Origin: an uncultured Acidobacteriota bacterium
Lineage (GTDB): Bacteria > Acidobacteriota > Terriglobia > Terriglobales > Acidobacteriaceae
DNA length: 36,146 nt
NCBI GenBank assembly: GCA_903832475.1
Contig: CAILBQ010000569.1
Span: 1 to 36,146, forward strand
Direction: 5' to 3'
The notes beneath the pieces were generated by a model. It was not told the origin of the DNA and made no database searches. It worked only from the letters and a program-made list of their open reading frames with translations. Position 1 is the first letter of the stretch; the number at the start of each line of letters is the position of its first letter. A program made the position numbers and the translations under genes. Shown here piece by piece: positions 27,712 through 36,098 of this stretch.

Positions 27712-29379
27712 ATGAACAGGCCCATCCTTCTCGCGGTAGACGATGACATCAGTGTTCTGGAGGCGGTCGTTCAAGATCTTCGCCGCCAGTATGGCTCCAC
27801 GTACCGTGTGATTCGCGCGGGCAGCGGCCAGGCTGCCTTGGATACGTTGAGCCAATTGAAGTCCCGCGACGAAGCCGTGGCCCTGCTGCTCAGCGACCAG
27901 CGCATGCCCGGCATGACCGGCGTCGAATTCCTTGAATCCGCGCAAAAGATCTATCCCCATTCCAAGCGGGTCCTGCTGACGGCCTACGCCGATACCGAGG
28001 CCGCCATTCGGGCCATCAACACGGCTCGCATCCACTATTACCTGACCAAGCCGTGGGATCCGCCTGAAGAAAAGCTGTATCCGGTCCTCGACGATTTGCT
28101 GCAGGACTGGAATGCCGGGTACCAGCCGAAATTCGAAGGACTGCGAGTGATCGGTCACCGCTGGTCGTTGAAAGACCACCAGCTGCGCAGCTTTCTCTCG
28201 CGCAACCATGTGCCCTACCGCTGGCTCGATGCGGCAGCCAGCGAAGACGCTCAGAGACTGCTGTCCGAAAAATCGCTCGATCCCGAAGCGCTGCCCGTAG
28301 TTCTGTTTTCGGATGGCAGCGCGCTGGTCGATCCCGAACAGGATGCTCTCGCGGCCCGGGTCGGTTTGCGCACCCAGGCGGCCCAGGATTTCTATGACAT
28401 GGTGGTCATCGGCGCCGGTCCGGCCGGTCTGGCGGCTGCTGTCTATGGAGCATCCGAAGGGCTGAAGACCCTGGTCATCGAGCCCGATGCCCCGGGCGGG
28501 CAGGCGGGATCGTCCTCACGTATTGAGAATTACCTGGGGTTCCCCTCCGGCATCAGCGGCGCCGACCTGGGACGCCGCGCGCACATGCAGGGAGTTCGAT
28601 TCGGCGCTGAGTTCCTCACCCAGCGGGCTGTCGGCCTCCGCGTGGACGGGCAATACCGCTTCGTGGTGATGGCCGATGGACGGGAAGTTTCCAGCCACGT
28701 CCTGCTTTTGGCTACCGGCGTGAATTACCGTAAATTGGACATTCCCGGAGCCGATCTGCTCACCGGCAGGGGCATTTACTACGGCGCGGCGCTGGTCGAG
28801 GCTTCCGCCTGCAAGGATGAAAACGTCTATATCGTTGGAGGCGCGAACAGCGCCGGACAGGCTGCCTTGCACTTCGCGAAATTTGCCTGCACGGTAACGA
28901 TGCTGGTGCGCGCCGACAGCCTGGAAGCAAGTATGTCGAAATACTTAATCGATGAGATCGCCCGCACATCGAATATAGTAGTCGAACCGAACACTCAAGT
29001 TCTGTCGGCCGAAGGCGAGGAACATTTGCACGCCATTTGCATCCGCGGTCCGCAGGGGCAGGCACGTCGTGAAGCGAGTTCCCTCTTCGTGTTCATCGGC
29101 GCTGTTCCGGGAACTGAGTGGCTGCCGGATGTCATGCTTCGGGACGAAAAAGGGTTTGTGCTGGCAGGACCCGACCTGACCACGCCGGAAATGAAGGCGC
29201 AGGGAAAGTTTGCCAGGCTGTGGAAGGAACGACGGGATCCCTTCCTGCTGGAATCGAGCGTGCCGGGGATCTTCGTGGCCGGGGATGTACGCCATGGTTC
29301 GGTGAAGCGGGCTGCCTCGGCAGTCGGCGAAGGGTCGATTGCCGTGCAGTTTGCCCATCAGTATCTGGCAAGTTTTTAG
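27712..29379 (+). CDS. Response regulator receiver fused to thioredoxin-reductase-like FAD oxidoreductase
   Basis: REC: LAVDDDISVLE, LLLSDQRMPGMTG, YLTKPWD; middle thioredoxin-like linker; FAD: DMVVIGAGPAGLAAAVYGASEGLKTLVIEPDAPGGQAG; second Rossmann VYIVGGANSAGQAA; GIFVAGDVRHGSVKR. Confidence 0.9.
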   Translation: MNRPILLAVDDDISVLEAVVQDLRRQYGSTYRVIRAGSGQAALDTLSQLKSRDEAVALLLSDQRMPGMTGVEFLESAQKIYPHSKRVLLTAYADTEAAIRAINTARIHYYLTKPWDPPEEKLYPVLDDLLQDWNAGYQPKFEGLRVIGHRWSLKDHQLRSFLSRNHVPYRWLDAAASEDAQRLLSEKSLDPEALPVVLFSDGSALVDPEQDALAARVGLRTQAAQDFYDMVVIGAGPAGLAAAVYGASEGLKTLVIEPDAPGGQAGSSSRIENYLGFPSGISGADLGRRAHMQGVRFGAEFLTQRAVGLRVDGQYRFVVMADGREVSSHVLLLATGVNYRKLDIPGADLLTGRGIYYGAALVEASACKDENVYIVGGANSAGQAALHFAKFACTVTMLVRADSLEASMSKYLIDEIARTSNIVVEPNTQVLSAEGEEHLHAICIRGPQGQARREASSLFVFIGAVPGTEWLPDVMLRDEKGFVLAGPDLTTPEMKAQGKFARLWKERRDPFLLESSVPGIFVAGDVRHGSVKRAASAVGEGSIAVQFAHQYLASF

Positions 29380-29400
29380 TTTTTGGAGAGATGCGCAGCC

Positions 29401-29457
29401 ATGACGTTCGAAGATCTGGATCGGCGAATTGAGGAGACTGCGCAGGCAGAGCGATGA
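29401..29457 (+). CDS. Possible 18-aa micro-ORF between REC-TrxR and kinase genes
   Basis: ATGACGTTCGAAGATCTGGATCGGCGAATTGAGGAGACTGCGCAGGCAGAGCGATGA = [24 protein letters not shown] just upstream; its TGA overlaps the kinase ATG (ATGA). Confidence 0.35.
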   Translation: MTFEDLDRRIEETAQAER

Positions 29458-30887
29458 ACACCAGCGAAGTACAGGAACCCAGCACGCAAACCATCGTCTT
29501 GAGCGATTACGCCGAGCAACTCAGCCATGTCGCAGCCTTCGCCGACGTTTCCCCGGATGAGCTCTGCGGACTGACCTCGGCCGAGCTGATCAAGATGCCT
29601 ACGAACGGCACGATTCTCGATCCCAATAATCCTGTGCGCGCCTATTGGGTTGTTCTCGAAGGTGAAGTCTGCGCCGACCGCGTCGAGCAGGATGGTTCCC
29701 TCACCCGCATCGGCATCGCCAAGGAAAACGAGACATTCGGAGAAGTCGTTCTGCTCGCCGGCAAGTCGCCGACCGTGCGGGTTCTGACCGCCAAGCCATC
29801 CGTTCTTTTGCGCTTTTCAGAAGACGCTTTCTGGAGCCTGATGGCCTGCTGCCCTCCTGTGCGCAAAGTCATCCTGTCGCACATGGCGCAGCGTTTGCAC
29901 GCCTACCAGGCCGAGGCGGCCCATCGCGAAAAACTGATTTCCCTAGGCACGCTGGCGGCGGGCTTGATGCATGAGTTGCATAATCCGGGTTCGGCCGCCA
30001 AGCGCGCCGCGTCGCAGTTGCGTGCCAACCTGCTGCGCCTGCAGGAGTTGAGCCTGCGCTTCTGCGAACATGAAACCAGCCGCGACCAGATTTCCTGCAT
30101 GCGCGAGCTCCAACTGGAAGCGATCGCCCACGCCAAATCCTCCACCATGAGTTCCCTGGAACAGTCGGACGCTGAAGAATCGATGGGTGAGTGGCTGGAA
30201 ACAGCCGGCGTCGAGAATGCTTTCAAGATCGCCCCAACCCTGGTCAGCATTGGCCTCGATCCGCAGGAACTGGTGTGCATACGCGACGCTTTTGCCGGTG
30301 ACGGGCTTTCGGATGCTCTGAACTGGCTGGAAGCGCTGGTCTCCAGCGTTTCGCTCGTCGAGGCCGTGGAGGAAAGCATCTCGCGCGTTTCGGAACTGGT
30401 CATGGCGGTCAAGAAATTCGCCTACGACGATCGCTGCACCCTGCGCGAAGTCGACGTGCACGACAGCATTCAGAGCACGCTGACCATTCTCGGCCACAAG
30501 ATGCGTCAGCGCCAGATCCGTGTCGTCAAGCACTTTGACGCCGCCCAGCCGAATATCCGCACCACTGGCGTAGCCATCAGCCAGGTCTGGACCAACCTGA
30601 TCGACAACGCCATCGATGCCTCTCCCGAAGGCGGCCAGATCGATGTGCGCACGTGGACCGAGCCCGGCTACCTGGCGATCGAGGTAACCGACCACGGAGC
30701 GGGAATTCCCGAAGACCTCAAGGCACGCATCTTTGAGCCGTTCTTCACCACCAAGCCGGTCGGAAAAGGCACCGGTCTGGGCCTGGAAATCGTTCAGCGC
30801 ATTGTGACGCAGAGCTTTGGCGGCAAGATCGAAGTCGAGTCGAAGCCGGGTGAAACGCAATTCATCGTTCGCCTGCCGCAGTCGTAG
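29454..30887 (+). CDS. Cyclic-nucleotide-binding-like domain plus sensor histidine kinase
   Basis: N-terminal jelly-roll ([40 protein letters not shown]); H-box [30 protein letters not shown]-box [15 protein letters not shown]-boxes [25 protein letters not shown]. Confidence 0.9.
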   Translation: MNTSEVQEPSTQTIVLSDYAEQLSHVAAFADVSPDELCGLTSAELIKMPTNGTILDPNNPVRAYWVVLEGEVCADRVEQDGSLTRIGIAKENETFGEVVLLAGKSPTVRVLTAKPSVLLRFSEDAFWSLMACCPPVRKVILSHMAQRLHAYQAEAAHREKLISLGTLAAGLMHELHNPGSAAKRAASQLRANLLRLQELSLRFCEHETSRDQISCMRELQLEAIAHAKSSTMSSLEQSDAEESMGEWLETAGVENAFKIAPTLVSIGLDPQELVCIRDAFAGDGLSDALNWLEALVSSVSLVEAVEESISRVSELVMAVKKFAYDDRCTLREVDVHDSIQSTLTILGHKMRQRQIRVVKHFDAAQPNIRTTGVAISQVWTNLIDNAIDASPEGGQIDVRTWTEPGYLAIEVTDHGAGIPEDLKARIFEPFFTTKPVGKGTGLGLEIVQRIVTQSFGGKIEVESKPGETQFIVRLPQS

Positions 30888-31023
30888 TCTGAACACCTCA
30901 TCCTCCCTGCAACATCCCGAATCATCCCGGAACGAAACTCCTCGTCTCCCTCCTCGGCTCATGATTTGAAGTTGCCTCCGCCGCCGCCGATAAGACGCTC
31001 ATTGAGCATCAGGAGCGGCAGGC

Positions 31024-31992
31024 ATGGCAGATCACATCGAGATTCTTGAGGCGGCGCTCAGCGCGCTCCATGAAGGAATCATCGTGCTCGACAACGAGCA
31101 GCGCATAGTCTTCTGGAACCCCGCAGCGACCGCCATGGCCGGATACGCAAGCGTGGAAATGCTGGGACGTCCGCTGCCGGGAGGCTTCTACGAAGTCGAC
31201 CTCGCTCACCACGGTTCCAGCCAGAGCGACGGCGGCAGCAAAGTTGAAAGTCCGGCCGGAAACGAAACTGGAATCCACGAGGTCCTTGCCCACCAGCGGC
31301 CCGTTCTGGTCAACATCTGCCATCAGCGCCACCACACTTTCCCCGCCATGCTGCACCGCACACCGCTCCGCGACGCCCTGGGCGCACGCGTGGCAACCAT
31401 GCTGCGATTTCACACCGTAGAAGAGATCGATACGTTGCTGCATGGCGAGTGCAGCGACGACGGCGCTACCGAGCACCGGCTGGAACATAGCCAGGCCGGC
31501 ATCGAAGACCGGCTGGACGAAGCCAGCCGCGAGTGGGTCGCCAACGGTATTCCTTTCGGCGTGATGTGGGTGTTGGTCGATCAGGCAGCGAACCTGCGCA
31601 AGACGCATGGCCGCGACGCTTCGGAATCCATGATGGACATCGTCGAGAAATCACTGCTGCACGGTCTTCGACCTACGGAAATCCTGGGGCGCTGGGGATC
31701 GAATGAGTTTCTGGTTCTCTCTCACGAGCGCACCATAGACATGCTGGACGCGCATGGCCGCTACCTGGCAGGCATCACGCGCACCGCCGACTTTCGTTGG
31801 TGGGGTGACCGCGTCGGCCTCACCGTCAGCATTGGCGTAGCCCAGGCGCAGGTCTCCGAAAGCCTCTCCTGCCTGCTCAAACGCGCGCAAAAAGCCATGC
31901 ATAGCAGCCAGTACAGCGGCGGCAACTGCGTTACCCATCTCAATCCAAAAGACATGGCCAATACAGGGGGGCAGGAATGTTTGCAATCATAG
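31024..31992 (+). CDS. PAS domain plus degenerate GGDEF protein
   Basis: PAS: LEAALSALHEGIIVLDNEQRIVFWNPAATAMAGYASVEMLGRPLP; GGDEF-type fold with RWGSNEFLVLS and VGLTVSIGVAQ...LLKRAQKAMHSSQYSGGN. Confidence 0.85.
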   Translation: MADHIEILEAALSALHEGIIVLDNEQRIVFWNPAATAMAGYASVEMLGRPLPGGFYEVDLAHHGSSQSDGGSKVESPAGNETGIHEVLAHQRPVLVNICHQRHHTFPAMLHRTPLRDALGARVATMLRFHTVEEIDTLLHGECSDDGATEHRLEHSQAGIEDRLDEASREWVANGIPFGVMWVLVDQAANLRKTHGRDASESMMDIVEKSLLHGLRPTEILGRWGSNEFLVLSHERTIDMLDAHGRYLAGITRTADFRWWGDRVGLTVSIGVAQAQVSESLSCLLKRAQKAMHSSQYSGGNCVTHLNPKDMANTGGQECLQS

Positions 31993-32846
31993 GCATCGTC
32001 GTCGTCTTCGGGGCCATCGTCGCCGGGTATCTGATGGAAAAAGGCAACATGATGGTGCTGGTGCAGCCGGCGGAACTGATCATCATCGGCGGCGCGGCAC
32101 TGGGCACACTGCTCATCGCCAACCCGCTGCACATCATCAAGGCCATCTTGGGGGGCGTGATGGGCGTCCTGAAGCCATCGCAGTTCAACAAGGCCCGCTA
32201 TCTTGAAACCCTCAAGATGATGTTCGAGTTCCTCAACAAGGTGCGCAAGGAAGGCCTGCTTTCGGTCGAAATGGACGTGGAAAAGCCCAAGGAAAGCGCC
32301 ATCTTCAAGAAATATCCGTCCTTTCTCAAGGACCACCACGTTATGGATTTTGTCTGCGACACCTTGCGCATGGCTATTACCGGCGGTGTCGAGCCCTTTG
32401 ACATGGACCAGATGATGGAGCGCGACATGGAAGTCCATCATCACGGCGTGGCCACGCCCATTGCATCGCTTTCTACCGTCGCCGACGCATTGCCTGGCCT
32501 GGGCATCGTCGCCGCTGTGCTTGGCGTGGTAATCACCATGGGCGCGATCGGCGGACCTCCGGAAGAGGTGGGTCACAAGGTAGCTGCCGCCTTGGTCGGC
32601 ACTTTCCTTGGCATCCTGTTGTGCTACGGCCTGGTGGGGCCGCTCGCCGCCAACATGACCAAGGGTGCGGACGAACATAACGACTACCTCGGCGTTCTGC
32701 GCGTGCTCATGCTTTCCTTCCTCAAAGGCAACGCGCCTTTGATCGCCATTGAGATGGCTCGGCGTGCTATTCCCGCGCATGTGCGGCCCTCGTTCGCCGA
32801 GACAGAAAAAGCCTGCAAGGGCGGCGGCGCTCCCGCGGCGGCATAA
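31977..32846 (+). CDS. motA: Flagellar motor stator protein MotA
   Basis: MFAIIGIVVVFGAIVAGYLMEKGNMMVLVQPAELIIIGGAALGTLLIANP; PGLGIVAAVLGVVITMGAIGGPPEEVGHKVAAALVGTFLGILLCYGLVGPLA. Confidence 0.95.
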   Translation: MFAIIGIVVVFGAIVAGYLMEKGNMMVLVQPAELIIIGGAALGTLLIANPLHIIKAILGGVMGVLKPSQFNKARYLETLKMMFEFLNKVRKEGLLSVEMDVEKPKESAIFKKYPSFLKDHHVMDFVCDTLRMAITGGVEPFDMDQMMERDMEVHHHGVATPIASLSTVADALPGLGIVAAVLGVVITMGAIGGPPEEVGHKVAAALVGTFLGILLCYGLVGPLAANMTKGADEHNDYLGVLRVLMLSFLKGNAPLIAIEMARRAIPAHVRPSFAETEKACKGGGAPAAA

Positions 32847-32863
32847 GAGCTGAGGAGCCATTC

Positions 32864-33874
32864 ATGTCTGAACCAAACAAGCGCCCCATCATCGTCATCA
32901 AGAAAAAAGGCGGCCACGGCGGCCATCACGGCGGCGCATGGAAGGTGGCTTATGCCGACTTTGTTACCGCGATGATGGCGCTGTTCATCGTGCTGTGGCT
33001 GCTGAATTCCAGCGTCAAAGTGAAGAAGGCTGTCGCCGGCTACTTCAACGATCCGAAGAGCTCCTCCAAGGAAACCGGGTCGGACAAGTTGGGTGACGAC
33101 GACAGCATTCCTGTCGACAAGAAAAACGTGGAGAAGCTAAAGGAACAAATTCAAAAAGCAATCAAAGAACAAAAGGACCTGGAAAAGCTGGCCAAGCAGA
33201 TCGAGATCACTATCACGCCAGAAGGCCTGCGCATCGAGTTGATTGAAGACAAGAAGGGCACCTTCTTCGAGAGCGGCAGCGCCAAGCTGAGTAGCACCGG
33301 TCAGGAGCTGTTGGGCATGCTTGCCGGGCAGCTCAAGACCTTGCCCAACCGGCTGCTGCTGGAAGGTCACACCGATGCGCAGCCTTATTCGAGCGACAAC
33401 GGCTACACCAACTGGGAGCTCTCCGCCGACCGTGCCAACTCCGCGCGGCGGCTGCTGCAACAGGATGGCGTTGGCACAGGACAGATTTCGCAAGTGCGTG
33501 GTTTCGCCGACCAGATGCTGCGTGTGAAGAACGATCCTCTCGACCCTACCAACCGGCGCATTTCACTGATCGTTCAATGGGTGCAGGCAACCGGGCCGCC
33601 GGAAGCCGCGAGCAAGGAAGGTGAGACGAAGGAAGGCGCAAAAGCCGAGGCAAGCAAGGCCGGCGACGCCAGGCAGCCTGAGAGCAAGGCTGGGGATTCA
33701 GCGCCCGCGAAGAGCGAAGAAGGTAAGGGCGAAGCAGCCAAGCCTGCGGCAACTTCAGCAGCAACAACCCCGGCTTCTGCAGCCGCTGGCAAGCCAGCCG
33801 CAAGAGCCGTTGCGCCCAAGCCCGGTTTGATGGACCGGCTCAAGGGCATGCTGCCGGGAAGCAAGAAGAAATAG
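32864..33874 (+). CDS. motB: Flagellar motor protein MotB
   Basis: HGGAWKVAYADFVTAMMALFIVLWLLNSS (conserved Asp); OmpA-like NRLLLEGHTDAQPYSSDNGYTNWELSADRANSARRLL; A/K/E-rich tail. Confidence 0.95.
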   Translation: MSEPNKRPIIVIKKKGGHGGHHGGAWKVAYADFVTAMMALFIVLWLLNSSVKVKKAVAGYFNDPKSSSKETGSDKLGDDDSIPVDKKNVEKLKEQIQKAIKEQKDLEKLAKQIEITITPEGLRIELIEDKKGTFFESGSAKLSSTGQELLGMLAGQLKTLPNRLLLEGHTDAQPYSSDNGYTNWELSADRANSARRLLQQDGVGTGQISQVRGFADQMLRVKNDPLDPTNRRISLIVQWVQATGPPEAASKEGETKEGAKAEASKAGDARQPESKAGDSAPAKSEEGKGEAAKPAATSAATTPASAAAGKPAARAVAPKPGLMDRLKGMLPGSKKK

Positions 33875-35740
33875 CTAGCAGCAGCGATACGGCGCAGCCG
33901 GTTCCAGGGCCACCTTGCCGGGCTCGCTCGTCAACGCGTCCTGCGATGGCGGAGGCACACCGCGCAGCGTTTCGATGCAGCGCACCGCCGCCAGGCCCAC
34001 GATGACGATAGCGCCCACAATGAATACCGACATGAGGCTGATCTCGATCCATCCCTGCAACTCGCTACCCGGCTTGTGCGCCATGGGCCAGAAGAGATTC
34101 TCAATCGAGAGCGTGCCGGCACATACCGTGGTCACCAGCACAAACAACGCCGGCACCAGCGTGCACCACGCATAGCGCGCCTTGCCATGATTCACGAGGT
34201 ATGTCGTCATGGTGGCGAGCGCGATTGACGCAAGCAGTTGGTTCGCTGTTCCGAAGAGCGGCCAGATGGTGGCGATGGTTCCGCCCCAGATGAGGTAGCC
34301 CCAGCTGATGACAATTACGGCAGTCGCGAGCAGGTTGGAGGGCAGCCAGTTGGGCCGGCCCAGCGGCTTGTAGATCTTGCCCATCAGCTCCTGCATGACG
34401 TAGCGGGCAACGCGTGTTCCGGCATCGATCGTCGTCAGAATAAACAGCGCCTCGAACATGATGGCGTAGTGATACCAGTAGCCAGTCAAAGCCGCCATGC
34501 CGGGGATGCCGCGAAAGATCTGAGCCATGCCGATGGCCAGCGAAACCGCCCCGCCCGTCCGTCCCGCAAGCTGCTCGCCAACCTCGCGCGAAAATTCCGG
34601 CAGGTTCACCGCATGCATGCCGAGATGCGCATACAAGGCCGGAGGCACGTTGATGGCGAAGTAATCGCCCGGCGCCAGCGAGCAGGCCGCAATCAGCGCA
34701 AGCACGCCGACCAGCGACTCGGCCAACATGGCTCCATAGCCGATGAAGCGAGCTTCTGTTTCCTTGTCGATCAGCTTCGGCGTGGTGCCTGAAGCCACCA
34801 GCGAATGAAATCCAGAGATCGCTCCGCAGGCAATGGTCACAAACAGGAAGGGAAAAAGCTTGCCCGGAATGACCGGGCCCCCGCCATGCACGTACTGTGT
34901 AAACGCCGGAAACTGCAGCTGTGGATGCACGATCAGCACTCCGGCAATCAGCGCCGCCAGCGTGCCCAGCTTCACATACGTGGACAGATAATCGCGCGGC
35001 TCGAGCAGCAGCCATACCGGCAGCACCGAGGCCAGGAACCCATACGCGCAGAGCAGCAGCACGATCTGATGTCCGTTGAAGAGGAGCAGGTGCGCAAAGG
35101 AAGAATTTGCGATCCAGTGGCCGCCGATCAGCGCGCCCATAATCGCCAGCACGCCAAAGATCGACGGCGCCAGCACCACGATCATGCCTCTGTTGCTCTT
35201 GAACATCCATACGCCCATGATCATGGCGATGGGAATGGTGCTGCCGATGGTGAAGATCCCCCACGGGCTCTGGCTCAGGGCATTCACGACAATAATGGCC
35301 AGGCCAGCCATGGCCACGATGAGAATCAACAGAACCGCGATCATGGCCAGCAGGCCGGTGAACGGGCCGACCTCGCGCTGCACAATATACGGGAGCGATT
35401 TTCCGTTGTGGCGCAGCGAACCGATGAGCACCGTCAAGTCCTGCACCGCGCCGGCGAGCACCGCTCCCGCCACCAGCCAGATCAGCCCTGGCGCATAGCC
35501 GAACTGCGCGGCCAGTGTCGGCCCCACCAGCGGCCCGGCCCCGGCAATCGCTGCGAAATGGTGTCCGAACACCACCCACTTGGGCGAGGGCACATAGTTG
35601 TGCCCGTCCTTAAAGCGATGCGCCGGCGTGATGTTGCGATCGTCCAGCATGAACGCACGCGTCGCCAGCAGCGCGCTGTAGTAGCGATACGCCACGACAA
35701 AAATGCCCAGGACAACCAGCAGCAAGGGAAGCGTATTCAC
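33875..35740 (-). CDS. cstA: Carbon starvation protein A (CstA/BtsT-type transporter)
   Basis: YYSALLATRAFMLDDRNITPAHRFKDGHNYVPSPKWVVFGHHFAAIAGAGPLVGPTLAAQFGYAPGLIWLVAG; multi-TM; GTG start at 35740. Confidence 0.96.
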   Translation of the reverse strand: MNTLPLLLVVLGIFVVAYRYYSALLATRAFMLDDRNITPAHRFKDGHNYVPSPKWVVFGHHFAAIAGAGPLVGPTLAAQFGYAPGLIWLVAGAVLAGAVQDLTVLIGSLRHNGKSLPYIVQREVGPFTGLLAMIAVLLILIVAMAGLAIIVVNALSQSPWGIFTIGSTIPIAMIMGVWMFKSNRGMIVVLAPSIFGVLAIMGALIGGHWIANSSFAHLLLFNGHQIVLLLCAYGFLASVLPVWLLLEPRDYLSTYVKLGTLAALIAGVLIVHPQLQFPAFTQYVHGGGPVIPGKLFPFLFVTIACGAISGFHSLVASGTTPKLIDKETEARFIGYGAMLAESLVGVLALIAACSLAPGDYFAINVPPALYAHLGMHAVNLPEFSREVGEQLAGRTGGAVSLAIGMAQIFRGIPGMAALTGYWYHYAIMFEALFILTTIDAGTRVARYVMQELMGKIYKPLGRPNWLPSNLLATAVIVISWGYLIWGGTIATIWPLFGTANQLLASIALATMTTYLVNHGKARYAWCTLVPALFVLVTTVCAGTLSIENLFWPMAHKPGSELQGWIEISLMSVFIVGAIVIVGLAAVRCIETLRGVPPPSQDALTSEPGKVALEPAAPYRCC

Positions 35741-35855
35741 AAGCGGGGAAGCACCTCAAAGCCTGGCGGGAAAAGCCTGGCGAGCTGTTCGGCAAGTATA
35801 TCAATGGCGAACTGCCCCCTTGCTCCTCGCTCCCCACGCCCAAGAATCTGGCTCC

Positions 35856-35978
35856 TCAATAAGTAAAGTACAGCCGCACCAGCGCCATTCCAAAGGCAAA
35901 GGCAAACCCATACTTGAATGACTCAATATCGATCGCAGTTCTACCCCTCTTGCGAACAAGCCGTCCGAGCAATGACAT
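35856..35978 (-). CDS. Small 40-aa single-TM protein upstream of cstA
   Basis: ATG at 35978 preceded on minus strand by GGGAGGGACA (strong SD); MSLLGRLVRKRGRTAIDIESFKYGFAFAFGMALVRLYFTY-stop. Below ORF-track length cut-off. Confidence 0.5.
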   Translation of the reverse strand: MSLLGRLVRKRGRTAIDIESFKYGFAFAFGMALVRLYFTY

Positions 35979-36012
35979 TGTCCCTCCCGAGGCCAACGGG
36001 CTCAGCAGGGGG

Positions 36013-36030
36013 AGCCCTCATAGGGCTTTT
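36013..36030. terminator. Short GC-rich hairpin followed by T-run on + strand
   Basis: AGCCCT-CAT-AGGGCT then TTTT; could equally be a leader hairpin of the minus-strand transcript. Confidence 0.3.
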
Positions 36031-36051
36031 ATAGTGTCATTATGGCACTAT
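36031..36051. promoter_or_regulatory. Near-perfect 21-bp palindrome, candidate operator
   Basis: ATAGTGtCATtATGgCACTAT; arms ATAGTG/CACTAT and CAT/ATG, one mismatched pair. Confidence 0.5.
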
Positions 36052-36098
36052 CGTCCACCATGTTCAACTCGAAATGCCGGGGTGGTATCCTACGCGTA

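Noticed and set aside
34101-35579. 492-aa minus-strand ORF overlapping cstA in another frame, and the 353-aa + ORF at 34805-35866
   Set aside because: CstA frame is strongly supported across the whole stretch; these are frame-shifted or antisense by-products.
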